Source of the DNA: a virus
Length of the DNA stretch: 27,184 nucleotides
Reading direction: 5' to 3' (one strand)
Virus record (IMG/VR): IMGVR_UViG_3300028569_000145
Span: 1 to 27,184 of that record
Shown: positions 1 through 8,677 of the stretch, in pieces
Layout of the letters: each line of letters begins with the position of its first letter
How positions within the stretch are numbered: the first letter of the stretch is position 1
Made by a program: the position numbers and the translations under genes
Notes under the pieces: model-generated
What the model saw: the letters and a program-made list of their open reading frames with translations, nothing else
What the model was told of the DNA's origin: nothing
The model's database searches: none

Positions 1-591
1 AATGAGAATACTGGTACCAGATGCAAAGTTTCTTGTGCCACCACCAGATCCAGAACGAGTCTGTAGCACACCATTGACCCACAAGCACATGTCAGTGCCC
101 TTGCGTTGAATCACCACAAAATTCCAAGCAGCAGCTGGCCATGTTGTGCCCAGATCCCAGTAATCCAAGTCTGCTTGTTGGCGAGCAAAGATGTTGAGAA
201 AACGAGCATTGGCAGTGTTGAGACTGTTGGTGTTGTAGCTTTGAGCAAGACGGAAACCAAATCCACCTGAGGTGTCGTTTGACATCACATCGCAACTGGC
301 TGAGTGCCCAGATCCCACTGTGGGAATATAGATCCACATTTCAATGGTGAATTCACCTGTGCCAAAATTCATGTAACTGGGTGAGCCAGCTGTGGTGGCA
401 ATTTCATCAGAAGAAGTGGCCACATACTCGCTGGCAGTGCCAAACTTGTATTGTGCTGTGCTGGTGACAGCGCCACCAGCAGTGTAGGTGATGCTGGCAT
501 TGGTGCTGGCAGTGCCTGTGCGACGAGCATTGGCCGCAGCATAACTGCGCCATGCGGCTTGTTGAGCTGTTCTTGCGGCGCCTAGACTCAT
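1..591 (-). CDS. LamG/concanavalin A-like lectin-domain tail protein (partial, C-terminus outside window)
   Basis: Reading the minus strand from the ATG at 591 gives an open frame of 197 codons that runs off the left edge. The N-terminus is rich in Ala, Arg and Thr. From about residue 45 it shows a laminin G / concanavalin A-like jelly-roll signature: FGTGEFTIEMWIYIP, then an aromatic core, then FVVIQRKGTDMCLWVNGV. This pattern is typical of carbohydrate-binding domains in phage tail fibres and tailspikes. The start overlaps the stop of the upstream tail fibre gene as ATGA, which implies translational coupling and a shared role in host recognition. That this is a receptor-binding tip or accessory fibre is inference; the frame and the LamG-like pattern are visible directly. 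Confidence 0.82.
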   Translation of the reverse strand, partial: MSLGAARTAQQAAWRSYAAANARRTGTASTNASITYTAGGAVTSTAQYKFGTASEYVATSSDEIATTAGSPSYMNFGTGEFTIEMWIYIPTVGSGHSASCDVMSNDTSGGFGFRLAQSYNTNSLNTANARFLNIFARQQADLDYWDLGTTWPAAAWNFVVIQRKGTDMCLWVNGVLQTRSGSGGGTRNFASGTSILI

Positions 592-3500
592 GTGAATGTG
601 GGTGAAATAGAAGTAAGATAAGTGGTGGTACCACTAATTCTTATGGCCGTGATTGATATCATGGAGATGGAGCTGGCAGTGGAACTCACTGTGTTGGCAC
701 CATTGGCATACTTGTAAGTGGCTCCTGATGGCATGGTAATGGCTCGCCCTGTGGCATCCTGTATCACCACCAGTGTGACTGTGTCACCTTGCTCGTCTGT
801 GTTGACGCCATCGCTGGCAGAAGTCACAAAGTTACTGTAAGTTACTGAGGTGATAGCTTCCGTTGTTGTGAGTACTTGGAATTGTCCATTGAGTTTGTCC
901 ACAGTCAGCGCACCACTGGAACTTGACAAAGCATATGCAAATTCACTGTAACTGCGCAAACTGCCCAGTTGCACCTGTGCTGCATTGTCATCATTGCGGA
1001 ACGCATAGTAGTTGGTGGCAGCACGACCATTGCCTGAGCTGGCAAGACCAAAGCGGTTGGTGGTGTTGGCCACATAGTAGTGATACATGTTGTCTGGTAT
1101 CACACCGCTCCAGGAGGTGGCACTGTAGAAACCCACCTGGTTGTTGGCAATGGCGCTCACGCCACCACTGAGTGGACCCAGTGTCAAAATAGCAAGAGCA
1201 TTGCCCAGGCGTGAATTGGTGTCCACATTGGTTGAACTGGATATGCCTGTTGCAGCACCCAGTTGCAGGTTGGCTGAGCCTATGGTGGCACCATTGTTGC
1301 CTATGCTGACATTGTAGGCCGCAGCACGAACCAGATTGTAGCTGGTGCTGTTCATGCTGCCATTGCCCACTTGCACATCCACACGCATGCCTGTGGCACG
1401 CTTGTTGGTCCAGGTTGAGCCGCCCATGTCCACACTGAGCTGTGCGGCAATTGAACTGGCTCGTGTTATGGCTGAGGTCTGTGGCAGGCTCACTAGATCC
1501 ATGACACCAAATCTGTTGTCGCGAATCAATTCGCCACCCACATCATAGGTTGATGTGTAGTCGCCATTCCAGCCATTGCCCACAACAATTCTACCCTGAC
1601 CAATGGTGCTGATGTTGGCCTGCATGTTGCCCACAGTATTCATTATGGTACTGCCTTGACCAGCAGCAGCAGGACTAATGATCAAGTTGCCCACATTGGC
1701 TGTGGCTGATGTGGTGATGTTGGCTGTGCTCAGTATGGGATTTGATCCCAGAGCCGCCAGGTTGGCCACCACATTGGCATTGCCATAGCTGCTGACAATA
1801 CCAGTTAGTTGTGAACCATTGCCCAGGAAGAGGGCACCGGTGATGTTGCCACTTGCACTCACAGTGGTGGCTGACACAGCAGCTGGTGTCACATTGCCTA
1901 TCACCATGTTGTTGATGCTGCCAACATTGGTGGGTGCAATTTCTATTGCACCAGTGCCAGTGGGCTTGATGTGAACATGGCCAGAACCTGTGGGGCTAAT
2001 GTCTATTTGTGCATTGGCACCGTTCAAGTTGGTGCTGACTGACACAGCAAAGTTGTCGCCGCCACCTGCACCCCATGACGCTTGTGTTGCGCCTGATGCA
2101 TTTTTCAATGTGCCACCACCAGAATTCACAGCCTGGAATGTGCTGCTGAGAATGTTGCCACCGGTGATGTTGCCTGACACACTGAGACTGCTGAGTGTGC
2201 CCACTGAAGTAATATTGGATTGTGCAGCATCTGTGACTGTGGCAGCTGTGGTGGCCGATCCTGCACTCACAGCATAAGTGGCATTGGCCACAGTGCCTGT
2301 GACATTGGCACCGGTTAATGAACTAAGTCCTGCACCTGACCCCAGGTGTGTGCCTGAGATGTTGCCACCGGTGATGTTGCCCGTGGTTGATATGGTGTTT
2401 GAACCAAAATTGGCCAATAATGTGGTCACATTGGCATTGCTGTAGGTACCACTGATACCAGTGAGTTGACTACCATTGCCCAAGAAATAGCTGCCGGTGA
2501 CATTGCCCGTGGTCTGCAAATTACCAATCACATTGGCATTGCCTAGAAACACAGCATCCTGACCACGCACTGTGCCTGTGGCCGAAATGTCACCAATACG
2601 CAGTGTGCTGCCAATGGCATCAATGTTTCCTGCCACAGTCAATAATCCACCAATGTCAGCTGTGGTATCAGCATACACATAATTGCCTCGTATGACATTG
2701 CCACTTATGTTGCCTGTGGTTGTGGAAATATTGCCAGTGGCTTGAATATTGTTGCTGAGAATATTGCCATAGGCATTGAGCACACCATACACAGTGGCAG
2801 TGCCAGAAGTCTGAGTGTTACCACTCACACTCAAGCTACTCAAAATACCCACTGAAGTGATGTTGGGTTGTGCAGCATCGGTCACAGTATTGGCAGTCAA
2901 GGCCGAAGTGGCTGTTCCTGCACTCACAGCATAAGTGGCATTGGCCACTGTGCCTGTGACATTGGCACCGGTTAATGAACTCAATCCAGCACCTGATCCA
3001 TAATAGGTAGAGGTAATATTACCAGAAGTAATATTGCCACTCACACTTACGCTGCTTAAAATACCCACTGAAGTGATGTTGGGCTGTGCAGCATCGGTCA
3101 CAGTATTGGCAGTCAAGGCCGAAGTAGCTGTTCCTGCTGATCCTGCACTCACAGCATAGGTGGCATTGGCCACAGTGCCTGTGACATTGGCACCAGTTAA
3201 TGAACTCAATCCAGCACCTGATCCAAAGTGTGAGGCTATGACATTGGCAGCTGTGATATTGCCACTTGCACTGATTCTAAATGTGTTCACATTACCTGTC
3301 ACACTCACTGTGGTGGCAGACACCAGAGGTGTAGCAACTTCATTGCCAGCCACCATGAAAGGAGCAGAAACCAGATAGTTTGATCTCACCAGATCAGTGC
3401 CAAACACACTGTTTGCAGACACATTGGCAGTGGTTGTGATATTGCCTGTCATGGCTGTCATGGCACCAGTGTAAGTGGGCAAGAAAGCAGCCACATTGGC

Positions 3501-4196
3501 ATTGCCATAACTGCTGGCAATGCCTGTGAGTTGTGATCCATTACCAATGAAATAACCTGCTGTGACATTGCCCGTGGTTGATATGGGATTGTTGCCAAAT
3601 GCAGCTAGATTGGCTGCCACATTGGCATTGCCATAATTGGCTGGGAGACCAGTCAATTGACTACCATTGCCCAGAATGTAAGCACCGGTGATATTGCCCG
3701 TGGTTGATATAGTGTTTGAACCAAAATTGGCCAACAACGACACCACATTGGCATTGCCATATGCACCGGTGATATTGCCAGCTGAGATGTTGGATAATCG
3801 ACTGCCATCACCCACAAAGAATCCACTGGATGTCACATTGCCACTCACACTCACACTGGTCAGCGTGCCCACTGAAGTGATGTTGGGTTGTGCAGCAGTG
3901 GTCACAGTGCCTGCTGTGCCTGCTGTGCCTGCTGTGCCTGCGGTGACTGCATAGGTGGCATTGGCCACTGTGCCTGTGACATTGGCACCGGTGATATTGG
4001 ACAATCTGGAACCATTGCCTATAAAATATGCGCCCGAGATATTGCCTGTGGCTGAAATATTGCCAATTGTGTTGCCACCATCTGAGCCTGCGGCCAACAA
4101 CGACACCACATTGGCATTGCCATATGCTGTGTTTGGAATTGGAGTGGTAACACCACCGCTGTATAGGCCAGTAAAATTGGTTGAACTTGTTGTCAT
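588..4196 (-). CDS. long repetitive tail fibre protein (1202 aa)
   Basis: A 1202-residue protein made largely of degenerate repeats. Two modules alternate. One resembles GNGSQLTGI followed by YGNANV, LLA.FGSNTISTTGNITG. The other resembles GANVTGTVANATYAVSAG, VTDAAQPNITSVG, LSSLSVSGNI. The Gly/Asn/Thr/Ser-rich pattern with regular Val/Ile suggests an elongated beta-structured, probably trimeric fibre shaft; similar repeat fibres are common in aquatic phages. The last 350 or so residues are not repetitive and could be a head domain. AAGGA lies about 9 nt before the ATG, immediately after the connector stop. The next gene (LamG) overlaps by ATGA. Parts of the repeat are nearly identical at DNA level, so copy number may vary between relatives. 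The fibre role is fairly sure; the receptor is unknown. Confidence 0.85.
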   Translation of the reverse strand: MTTSSTNFTGLYSGGVTTPIPNTAYGNANVVSLLAAGSDGGNTIGNISATGNISGAYFIGNGSRLSNITGANVTGTVANATYAVTAGTAGTAGTAGTVTTAAQPNITSVGTLTSVSVSGNVTSSGFFVGDGSRLSNISAGNITGAYGNANVVSLLANFGSNTISTTGNITGAYILGNGSQLTGLPANYGNANVAANLAAFGNNPISTTGNVTAGYFIGNGSQLTGIASSYGNANVAAFLPTYTGAMTAMTGNITTTANVSANSVFGTDLVRSNYLVSAPFMVAGNEVATPLVSATTVSVTGNVNTFRISASGNITAANVIASHFGSGAGLSSLTGANVTGTVANATYAVSAGSAGTATSALTANTVTDAAQPNITSVGILSSVSVSGNITSGNITSTYYGSGAGLSSLTGANVTGTVANATYAVSAGTATSALTANTVTDAAQPNITSVGILSSLSVSGNTQTSGTATVYGVLNAYGNILSNNIQATGNISTTTGNISGNVIRGNYVYADTTADIGGLLTVAGNIDAIGSTLRIGDISATGTVRGQDAVFLGNANVIGNLQTTGNVTGSYFLGNGSQLTGISGTYSNANVTTLLANFGSNTISTTGNITGGNISGTHLGSGAGLSSLTGANVTGTVANATYAVSAGSATTAATVTDAAQSNITSVGTLSSLSVSGNITGGNILSSTFQAVNSGGGTLKNASGATQASWGAGGGDNFAVSVSTNLNGANAQIDISPTGSGHVHIKPTGTGAIEIAPTNVGSINNMVIGNVTPAAVSATTVSASGNITGALFLGNGSQLTGIVSSYGNANVVANLAALGSNPILSTANITTSATANVGNLIISPAAAGQGSTIMNTVGNMQANISTIGQGRIVVGNGWNGDYTSTYDVGGELIRDNRFGVMDLVSLPQTSAITRASSIAAQLSVDMGGSTWTNKRATGMRVDVQVGNGSMNSTSYNLVRAAAYNVSIGNNGATIGSANLQLGAATGISSSTNVDTNSRLGNALAILTLGPLSGGVSAIANNQVGFYSATSWSGVIPDNMYHYYVANTTNRFGLASSGNGRAATNYYAFRNDDNAAQVQLGSLRSYSEFAYALSSSSGALTVDKLNGQFQVLTTTEAITSVTYSNFVTSASDGVNTDEQGDTVTLVVIQDATGRAITMPSGATYKYANGANTVSSTASSISMISITAIRISGTTTYLTSISPTFT
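2820..3229. repeat. duplicated ~180-bp block inside tail fibre gene
   Basis: The block at about 2820-3000 recurs at about 3044-3229 with few base changes and a 9-bp insertion. Shorter parts recur at about 2160-2340 and 3840-4000. Identity at silent positions shows that the copies are recent or kept alike by recombination. Confidence 0.8.
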
Positions 4197-4207
4197 TGTG
4201 CGTGTCC

Positions 4208-5200
4208 TTATTTGATATTGTACTGGCGATACTGTCTAGGCTGCCAAACTGAAGTCAATCGGGTGTGCCCACCTGACCATTTGCCCAGGTTGTTTTGATC
4301 CATCACAATGTTGTAAGCGTTGTCATATTTGGCAGCGTAGATTCCGGCATCTTGATCATTGTGTCTTTTGATGTAGTATTCACGCAGGCTGCCATACACA
4401 TAGCCTTCACTCCAGGTCTGCAACACAGCATTTGACTGCACTGTTTGATTGGTCAGTGTGACATTGGTCACTGTGCCGGCTGTGGGTGTGGTGCCGCCGG
4501 TGGCTCTAAATGTTATTGAGGTGTTGCTGGGTATGGTCAGCACTGTGAACACACCTGCGCTGCTGCCCAGACTGCCTGTGCCAGCAGTGGCAGTGATGGT
4601 GTCGCCCACTGTGAGTCCTGTTGTGGTGCTCATGCCGGTGATGGTGGCAGTCCAAGGACCTGCACCTGATATTGAACCCACTGTGCCTGTGGTTGAGATC
4701 ACAGTGTTATCCACAGGTGCAAACAACAAGGGCCAGGCCTTGTAGTAGTAGAGATTGATTTCAGCGCCTTCGCCAATCCAGGGCAGGAAGTGGTATTTGT
4801 TGTACACTTCTGAAAACTTGCCGCGAATCACAGCCGGCACATTCACTGGGCTTAGATACAACTGAGCAATCATGCCCTGTGTGATGATGTCTCGATCACC
4901 AATGCGGTCATACACAATCCAGGGACCAGTGGGACTGGGAGTCTGACCACCCGGATTGCCCTGCTTGAAGAACAATATGGGCTTGTTCATGTCAGCAGGG
5001 ATATCAATATAACCCTCGGAGTCAGCTATGCCAATGTTTTCCACGGCATAAGGATCGCTGCGCAGGGCCGGCAACTCAATGTTGCGCATGCTGAGCTCAG
5101 CTAAAAAGATACATTGTTTAATTTCTTCATCATTGGTTGAACCTGTGAAATCTTTTAGATATTCAACCAGGGCATCAGCTGTGGGGATTTGGAATGACAT
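4208..5200 (-). CDS. head-to-tail connector/adaptor with inserted beta domain (330 aa)
   Basis: The N-terminal 160 residues are helical, with the look of podovirus head-tail adaptors of the P22 gp4 type (VEYLKDFTG, then acidic linker, IDIPADMNKPILFF, GKFSEVYNKYHFLPW, LYYYKAWPLLF). The C-terminal part (from about 258, VLQTWSEGYVYGSLREYYIKRHND) completes that fold. Between them, residues about 165-252 form a Thr/Gly/Ser-rich beta-type segment that breaks the adaptor sequence and looks like an inserted Ig-like or fibre-type domain. The gene starts just after the stop of the upstream gene, with AAGGGA about 10 nt ahead of the ATG, and is followed by the tail fibre. Such a protein would bridge portal and tail. 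The role is inferred from position and pattern; the insertion is read from the sequence. Confidence 0.65.
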   Translation of the reverse strand: MSFQIPTADALVEYLKDFTGSTNDEEIKQCIFLAELSMRNIELPALRSDPYAVENIGIADSEGYIDIPADMNKPILFFKQGNPGGQTPSPTGPWIVYDRIGDRDIITQGMIAQLYLSPVNVPAVIRGKFSEVYNKYHFLPWIGEGAEINLYYYKAWPLLFAPVDNTVISTTGTVGSISGAGPWTATITGMSTTTGLTVGDTITATAGTGSLGSSAGVFTVLTIPSNTSITFRATGGTTPTAGTVTNVTLTNQTVQSNAVLQTWSEGYVYGSLREYYIKRHNDQDAGIYAAKYDNAYNIVMDQNNLGKWSGGHTRLTSVWQPRQYRQYNIK

Positions 5201-5203
5201 ATT

Positions 5204-5791
5204 TTAGTGTCCCTTGAAAAACTTTTTTTCTCCTGCTCGAGCAGGATATGGCACATCCACAGGAATAGGCAATCGTCCACCTGGATAGCACACATATTGA
5301 GGATATTCTTGTTGTACCACTCGATAGAACTGTGCTTTGAGTGTGCGATCATGTTTAATTGCTTGCCAAGGCATGCCACCAAAATACTGATCACTGATTC
5401 TAATGCTGACAACATTGGGCAAGTCCATCCATTTGTAGCCCAATTTACCATCGGGCATGAGGGGTGCAAGTGGATCAGGGTGACCAGCTTCTGCGGCTTG
5501 ACGATATTCAGCACAGCGGCGTGCCACTGCTTCGGCATTCATTTGCTCGCGACGAATGTAAAATTTGCCGTCTTCGCGACCAGTAGTGGTCCGGATGTTG
5601 TTGCTGGCACTCCAGTCAGTTCTTGACCAGTCACCTTTTAATTTTCTATACAAATTGTTGTTTTTCAACAACTGATCAGCCACACCATTGTGTGTTGTGA
5701 CAACACCACCATGATCCTGGCGCCAGTAATTCAAGTTGCGCTCTGGGTCTGTGTCGTCTAGGTATTCGGGTTGGTTAATATCATCATTCAT
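5204..5791 (-). CDS. virion-associated protein of unknown function (195 aa), probably leaderless
   Basis: I chose the ATG at 5791 (MNDDINQPEYL). The open frame extends further upstream to 5872, but that stretch contains the terminator hairpin of the capsid gene and the CTAAATA box at 5796-5802. The chosen ATG lies 4 nt after the box and has no Shine-Dalgarno, so the mRNA is probably leaderless. The protein is hydrophilic, with Tyr/Trp-containing motifs (YWRQDHGGVV, KWMDLPNVVSIRISDQYFGGMPW) and a basic C-terminus (ARAGEKKFFKGH). I recognise no family. Its place between major capsid protein and connector suggests a head-completion, decoration or tail-attachment protein, but that is position-based inference only. 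Confidence 0.75.
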   Translation of the reverse strand: MNDDINQPEYLDDTDPERNLNYWRQDHGGVVTTHNGVADQLLKNNNLYRKLKGDWSRTDWSASNNIRTTTGREDGKFYIRREQMNAEAVARRCAEYRQAAEAGHPDPLAPLMPDGKLGYKWMDLPNVVSIRISDQYFGGMPWQAIKHDRTLKAQFYRVVQQEYPQYVCYPGGRLPIPVDVPYPARAGEKKFFKGH

Positions 5792-5795
5792 CGTG

Positions 5796-5802
5796 TATTT
5801 AG
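5796..5802 (-). promoter_or_regulatory. CTAAATA box (late-type promoter) before the 195-aa gene
   Basis: Minus-strand CTAAATA lies between the capsid-gene terminator and the ATG at 5791, with 4 nt (CACG) between box and ATG. This matches the core of T4 late promoters. No Shine-Dalgarno is available, so transcription would begin at or next to the start codon. Confidence 0.6.
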
Positions 5803-5836
5803 TGATACCAGTGATTTGGCGGGATAACTCCATGAG

Positions 5837-5858
5837 AAAAGGGGCCAAGGCCCCTTTT
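5837..5858 (-). terminator. terminator hairpin after major capsid gene
   Basis: An almost perfect inverted repeat: AAAAGGGGC paired with GCCCCTTTT around a 4-nt loop. It lies about 25 nt after the capsid stop and is followed on the minus strand by TCTC. The T-run is inside the stem, so it may work in both directions. It separates the capsid transcript from the next box-driven gene. Confidence 0.75.
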
Positions 5859-5882
5859 GGTGTTGACAGCAAATTCTACAAA

Positions 5883-7058
5883 TTATGCGTATGTAGAACC
5901 AGCGCCAGAGTTCACACGCTGTACAAAAGTACTTGTGCGTGGAGCAGTCACTGCTGCACCAGTTGTTGAAATGTTGTGTAACACACCAACGCCGGCTGGG
6001 TTGCGAACAATCAGGGTACCTTCCATCAAGAACTGATCTAGCGATGCATCGGCATTGCTGAACACTTCGTTGTTGGGTCCTAGATCACGCAGGCTACCCC
6101 ACTGCAACACATCTTCATTCAAGAAGTAGATCTGATCGCTTACGCCAGACTGGTCCATGATCCATGAATCATAGATTTCATATGTGTAATTGAAGTCGCC
6201 TTCATAAGTCTGGATTGTGTCGCCACGCTCGACATTACGACGGTTGATGCTGGTGTTTGAGTTCACAATGTTGTCCGAGATCATGGTACGCAGGCTTGTG
6301 GGAACAACCATGGTACGGATCTTGGCATTGTAACGCTGTTCAGCAGTTGTGACCAATTGCTTGTAAATCACAGGCTGGAACACCTGGTTGGTAAATGTTC
6401 CTGTGTAGAACTGTGTACCATTGGCCTGAATGTTCAAGTTACCCACATTGGCCGTCGCTGAGTCAGTGCTGGCGTTGTTGGTGCTTGTGGTGATGTTGGC
6501 TGCGCCAGCATTGGTTGGGTTAAAACTGTGGCTACCAGCAAATGAATTCAAGCTGCCCATGCGACGACCACCTGTCTGGCTAGTGCCAGGGTTGGTGATG
6601 GCTGTACCGCTCTGACCAGCATACTGTGTACCAATTTGGTCGGCACGCACAAGTTGTTGTTCCACATCAAACATGAGTTCGATCAGCTGTTTGACTTCTT
6701 GATATGCTTGTGGGTCACCACCAGCCTGCATCACAGCACGAGCTGTGCCTGAAGCAGCGATTGTGGTTTGGAAGATCTGAGTGTAGTTGCCCAGGTTGTA
6801 ACGGCTGTTGCTTGCAGCATTGCTTGAAGAAACAGCAGCACCTTCTTGCACGGCCTGTGCAGAAGGCAAGCGATAGATGTCATCTGTCCACAGTGGCAGT
6901 GTTGAGTTGACTTTGCGCTTTTTGCTCATACACATGTTTAACACAGGTGTATCATCTTTGACACGGTTGGACACATCTAGGTCCAGGTCTTTGACAACGA
7001 TATCCGAGCCATATGCTGTGGTACCATTACCAATTTGACTGGTTGTAATTTCTGCCAT
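5883..7058 (-). CDS. major capsid protein, SU10-like / DUF5309 type (391 aa)
   Basis: The pattern fits the DUF5309/SU10-like coat proteins, which have the HK97 fold. The N-terminus carries VKDDTPVLNMCMSKKRK, then LPLWTDDIYRLPSAQAVQEGA, SRYNLGNYTQIFQTTIAASGTARAV and a conserved EVKQLIELMFDVEQQLVRADQIG helix. The C-terminal half has TMVVPTSLRTMISDNIV, FNYTYEIYDSWIMDQ, DVLQWGSLRDLGPN and LMEGTLIVRNPAGVGVLHNIS. A Thr/Asn/Ala-rich stretch at about residues 175-225 may be a surface loop. Length is normal for the family. Strong Shine-Dalgarno AAGGAGA precedes the ATG, as expected for a very highly made protein. It follows the scaffold gene and ends in a strong hairpin terminator. Family call fairly sure. 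Confidence 0.88.
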   Translation of the reverse strand: MAEITTSQIGNGTTAYGSDIVVKDLDLDVSNRVKDDTPVLNMCMSKKRKVNSTLPLWTDDIYRLPSAQAVQEGAAVSSSNAASNSRYNLGNYTQIFQTTIAASGTARAVMQAGGDPQAYQEVKQLIELMFDVEQQLVRADQIGTQYAGQSGTAITNPGTSQTGGRRMGSLNSFAGSHSFNPTNAGAANITTSTNNASTDSATANVGNLNIQANGTQFYTGTFTNQVFQPVIYKQLVTTAEQRYNAKIRTMVVPTSLRTMISDNIVNSNTSINRRNVERGDTIQTYEGDFNYTYEIYDSWIMDQSGVSDQIYFLNEDVLQWGSLRDLGPNNEVFSNADASLDQFLMEGTLIVRNPAGVGVLHNISTTGAAVTAPRTSTFVQRVNSGAGSTYA

Positions 7059-7084
7059 TTTAATTCTCCTTGAATATTAGGCTA

Positions 7085-8236
7085 TTATCTACCACCTCGT
7101 GCTGAGCGAATCTGTGTGAGTCGCTGCATCAAAAGGTTGTCACCGGCTTTTATATCACCGGTCTTGGCTTGTTCACGAAGTTTTGCAATGTCACCATCGC
7201 TGTTGCGTCCACCTTGAGTGTTACCTCGACGACTGGTCAAGGCAGCTATGCTGGAACCTGCTTGTCGAGTGCTGGGTTTGCTACGGTATTTCAATCCGTC
7301 TCTAACCAGGCTCAACAAGTTTTCATCTGATGATATCAGGTCAATGTTGGGAATGCCCGGAATGATCTCGGCCTGAGCTTGTGGCCACAGTTTTGAAACC
7401 TTGTCGCGTAGTTCATTGTACACATATTCGTTTTTCAACTCCTTGTCTTTGAACTGGCGGCGATTGTTTTGCAAAACTTCCTGCACCTGCTGACTGCGTA
7501 TCTGTCGAAACTGATCCACTGCGGGTTTTAACTGTCCAATCATGGCCTGTTGCTGCTGAATGTATTGTTCATTCTGCCGCATGCTGGCTTCAATCCTGAC
7601 TCGTTGGCCGGGATCTTGCACAGCAGCAAGTTGCTGTTGGAACACAGTTTGGTAACCCTGTGTTTTCACTATCTCATCATATGCTTTTTGCAGTTGCGGT
7701 TGTACCGTAAACTCCATGGCAAGAGTCAAGCCTTCTTGGCGTGCCCGCGTTTCTTTGACATACTCATCAAATTCGCTGCGTTCTACCTTTAACTGGCGTG
7801 CATCTTCGTGTATGGCACCGCCTTGTCCCAGGATAGCTGCTGCCTTTTTAGCGTCGATTACAACTTCTTTGCCATTTCTGGTAAACTTGAATTTGGCATT
7901 GGGGTTTGAGTCCGCAAATTCAATAAAGTCAATTAATTCATCGCTGGTACTGTCTGTGTCTGACTCACTTACAGGTTGTTCCTGGGTGGTGTCTTCTTCA
8001 GCGGCTGCATCACTATCCGGTGCAAAACCGGATTCATCTTCTAACACCTCACCATCGGGTGTTACAGGGACTGTGGCATCTGCCTCACTCTCCACGGTAC
8101 CTGTCGCAGTGTTGTTGGTAGCTGGCACCTGGTTACGCATTGCGGCCATTTTGCTTGCTATATCATCCAGACTGGGCACTGCTGGTGAATCATTGGCCGT
8201 GCCCTGGGGGGCATTAGGCGTGATCGTTGTCATCAT
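7085..8236 (-). CDS. capsid assembly scaffolding protein (383 aa)
   Basis: The N-terminal third is acidic and low in complexity (many Asp, Glu, Ser, Thr, Pro), followed by an EFADSNPNAKFKFTRNGKEVVIDAKKAAAIL segment seen in phage scaffold-like proteins. A long Gln/Arg-rich helical region follows, with predicted coiled-coil character (FQQQLAAVQDPGQRVRIEASM, VDQFRQIRSQQVQEVLQN), then a basic C-terminus (QAKTGDIKAGDNLLMQRL). A basic C-terminal tail is how P22-type scaffolds bind coat protein. Lying directly before the major capsid gene, after portal, is the classical scaffold position. The start is ATG at 8236 with AGGAAA ahead; the ATG three bases later is an alternative. No protease motif is evident, so cleavage during maturation cannot be judged. 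Confidence 0.82.
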   Translation of the reverse strand: MMTTITPNAPQGTANDSPAVPSLDDIASKMAAMRNQVPATNNTATGTVESEADATVPVTPDGEVLEDESGFAPDSDAAAEEDTTQEQPVSESDTDSTSDELIDFIEFADSNPNAKFKFTRNGKEVVIDAKKAAAILGQGGAIHEDARQLKVERSEFDEYVKETRARQEGLTLAMEFTVQPQLQKAYDEIVKTQGYQTVFQQQLAAVQDPGQRVRIEASMRQNEQYIQQQQAMIGQLKPAVDQFRQIRSQQVQEVLQNNRRQFKDKELKNEYVYNELRDKVSKLWPQAQAEIIPGIPNIDLISSDENLLSLVRDGLKYRSKPSTRQAGSSIAALTSRRGNTQGGRNSDGDIAKLREQAKTGDIKAGDNLLMQRLTQIRSARGGR

Positions 8237-8284
8237 GTTATTTCCTAAATTGTTACAGAGGCCCTGGGGTTACTCTGTGTTGAT

Positions 8285-8291
8285 TATTTAG
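8285..8291 (-). promoter_or_regulatory. CTAAATA box before scaffold/capsid operon
   Basis: The minus strand reads TCAATCGCTAAATAAT here, and the same 16-mer occurs in front of the portal gene at 10968-10983. A small hairpin (ACCAG/CTGGT, 8299-8312) sits just upstream. The leader to the scaffold ATG is about 48 nt, holds a small ACAGAG/CTCTGT hairpin and ends with AGGAAA. It probably drives scaffold plus capsid. Confidence 0.62.
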
Positions 8292-8314
8292 CGATTGAAC
8301 CAGTAAACTGGTGT

Positions 8315-8656
8315 TTATTGTTCTGGTTGTTGCTCATAAGCCGCAATTCTGTTGCGGTGATACACAGCTCTCTTGAGGCTGGTGACAAAACCTTCTATTC
8401 CAGCCAGGTTGTTGGCCAGGGCAATTCTAGCAGCATTGTCATCTACACTGTGTCCAGTCAGATTGGCCAGGGCATCTGTGACTTCAAATTTGAAATGATG
8501 CACAAATTGAGCAAGGTCACGGTTTTTCAGCAGTGCTTCTGCTTGGCTGCCGTAGTTTTTAACTGTGTCTCGTTGAGCAGGTGTCAACTTTTTGATGTTG
8601 CTGGCATCAACTGTGAGGCGTGTGTTGTAGGCCTCAATGGCTTCTTCGCTGATCAT
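8315..8656 (-). CDS. small protein between portal and scaffold (113 aa), unknown
   Basis: A mostly helical, soluble protein without Cys, signal peptide or membrane segment. It starts at ATG 8656 with AAGGACC about 6 nt ahead, just after the portal stop, so it is co-transcribed with portal. Visible segments include KLTPAQRDTVKNYGSQAEALL and an amphipathic C-terminal helix with AGIEGFVTSLKRAVYHRNRIAAYEQ. Many podoviruses have a short unknown gene at this place between portal and scaffold. I do not recognise the family. It could be a scaffold accessory or head-assembly protein; that rests on position alone. Confidence 0.78.
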   Translation of the reverse strand: MISEEAIEAYNTRLTVDASNIKKLTPAQRDTVKNYGSQAEALLKNRDLAQFVHHFKFEVTDALANLTGHSVDDNAARIALANNLAGIEGFVTSLKRAVYHRNRIAAYEQQPEQ

Positions 8657-8677
8657 TTCTGGTCCTTAAAATTCAAT

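Noticed and set aside
407-634. Minus-strand frame of 75 codons at the start of the LamG gene
   Set aside because: Out of frame with the LamG-domain gene that starts at 591; Cys/His-rich shadow with no ribosome site.
1990-4215. Plus-strand frames opposite the tail fibre gene (for example at 1990, 3160, 3688 and 3955)
   Set aside because: They mirror the repeat of the minus-strand fibre, lack ribosome sites and show the composition of antisense shadows.
5792-5872. N-terminal extension of the 195-aa protein
   Set aside because: It would translate through the capsid terminator and the CTAAATA box, and has no ribosome site.
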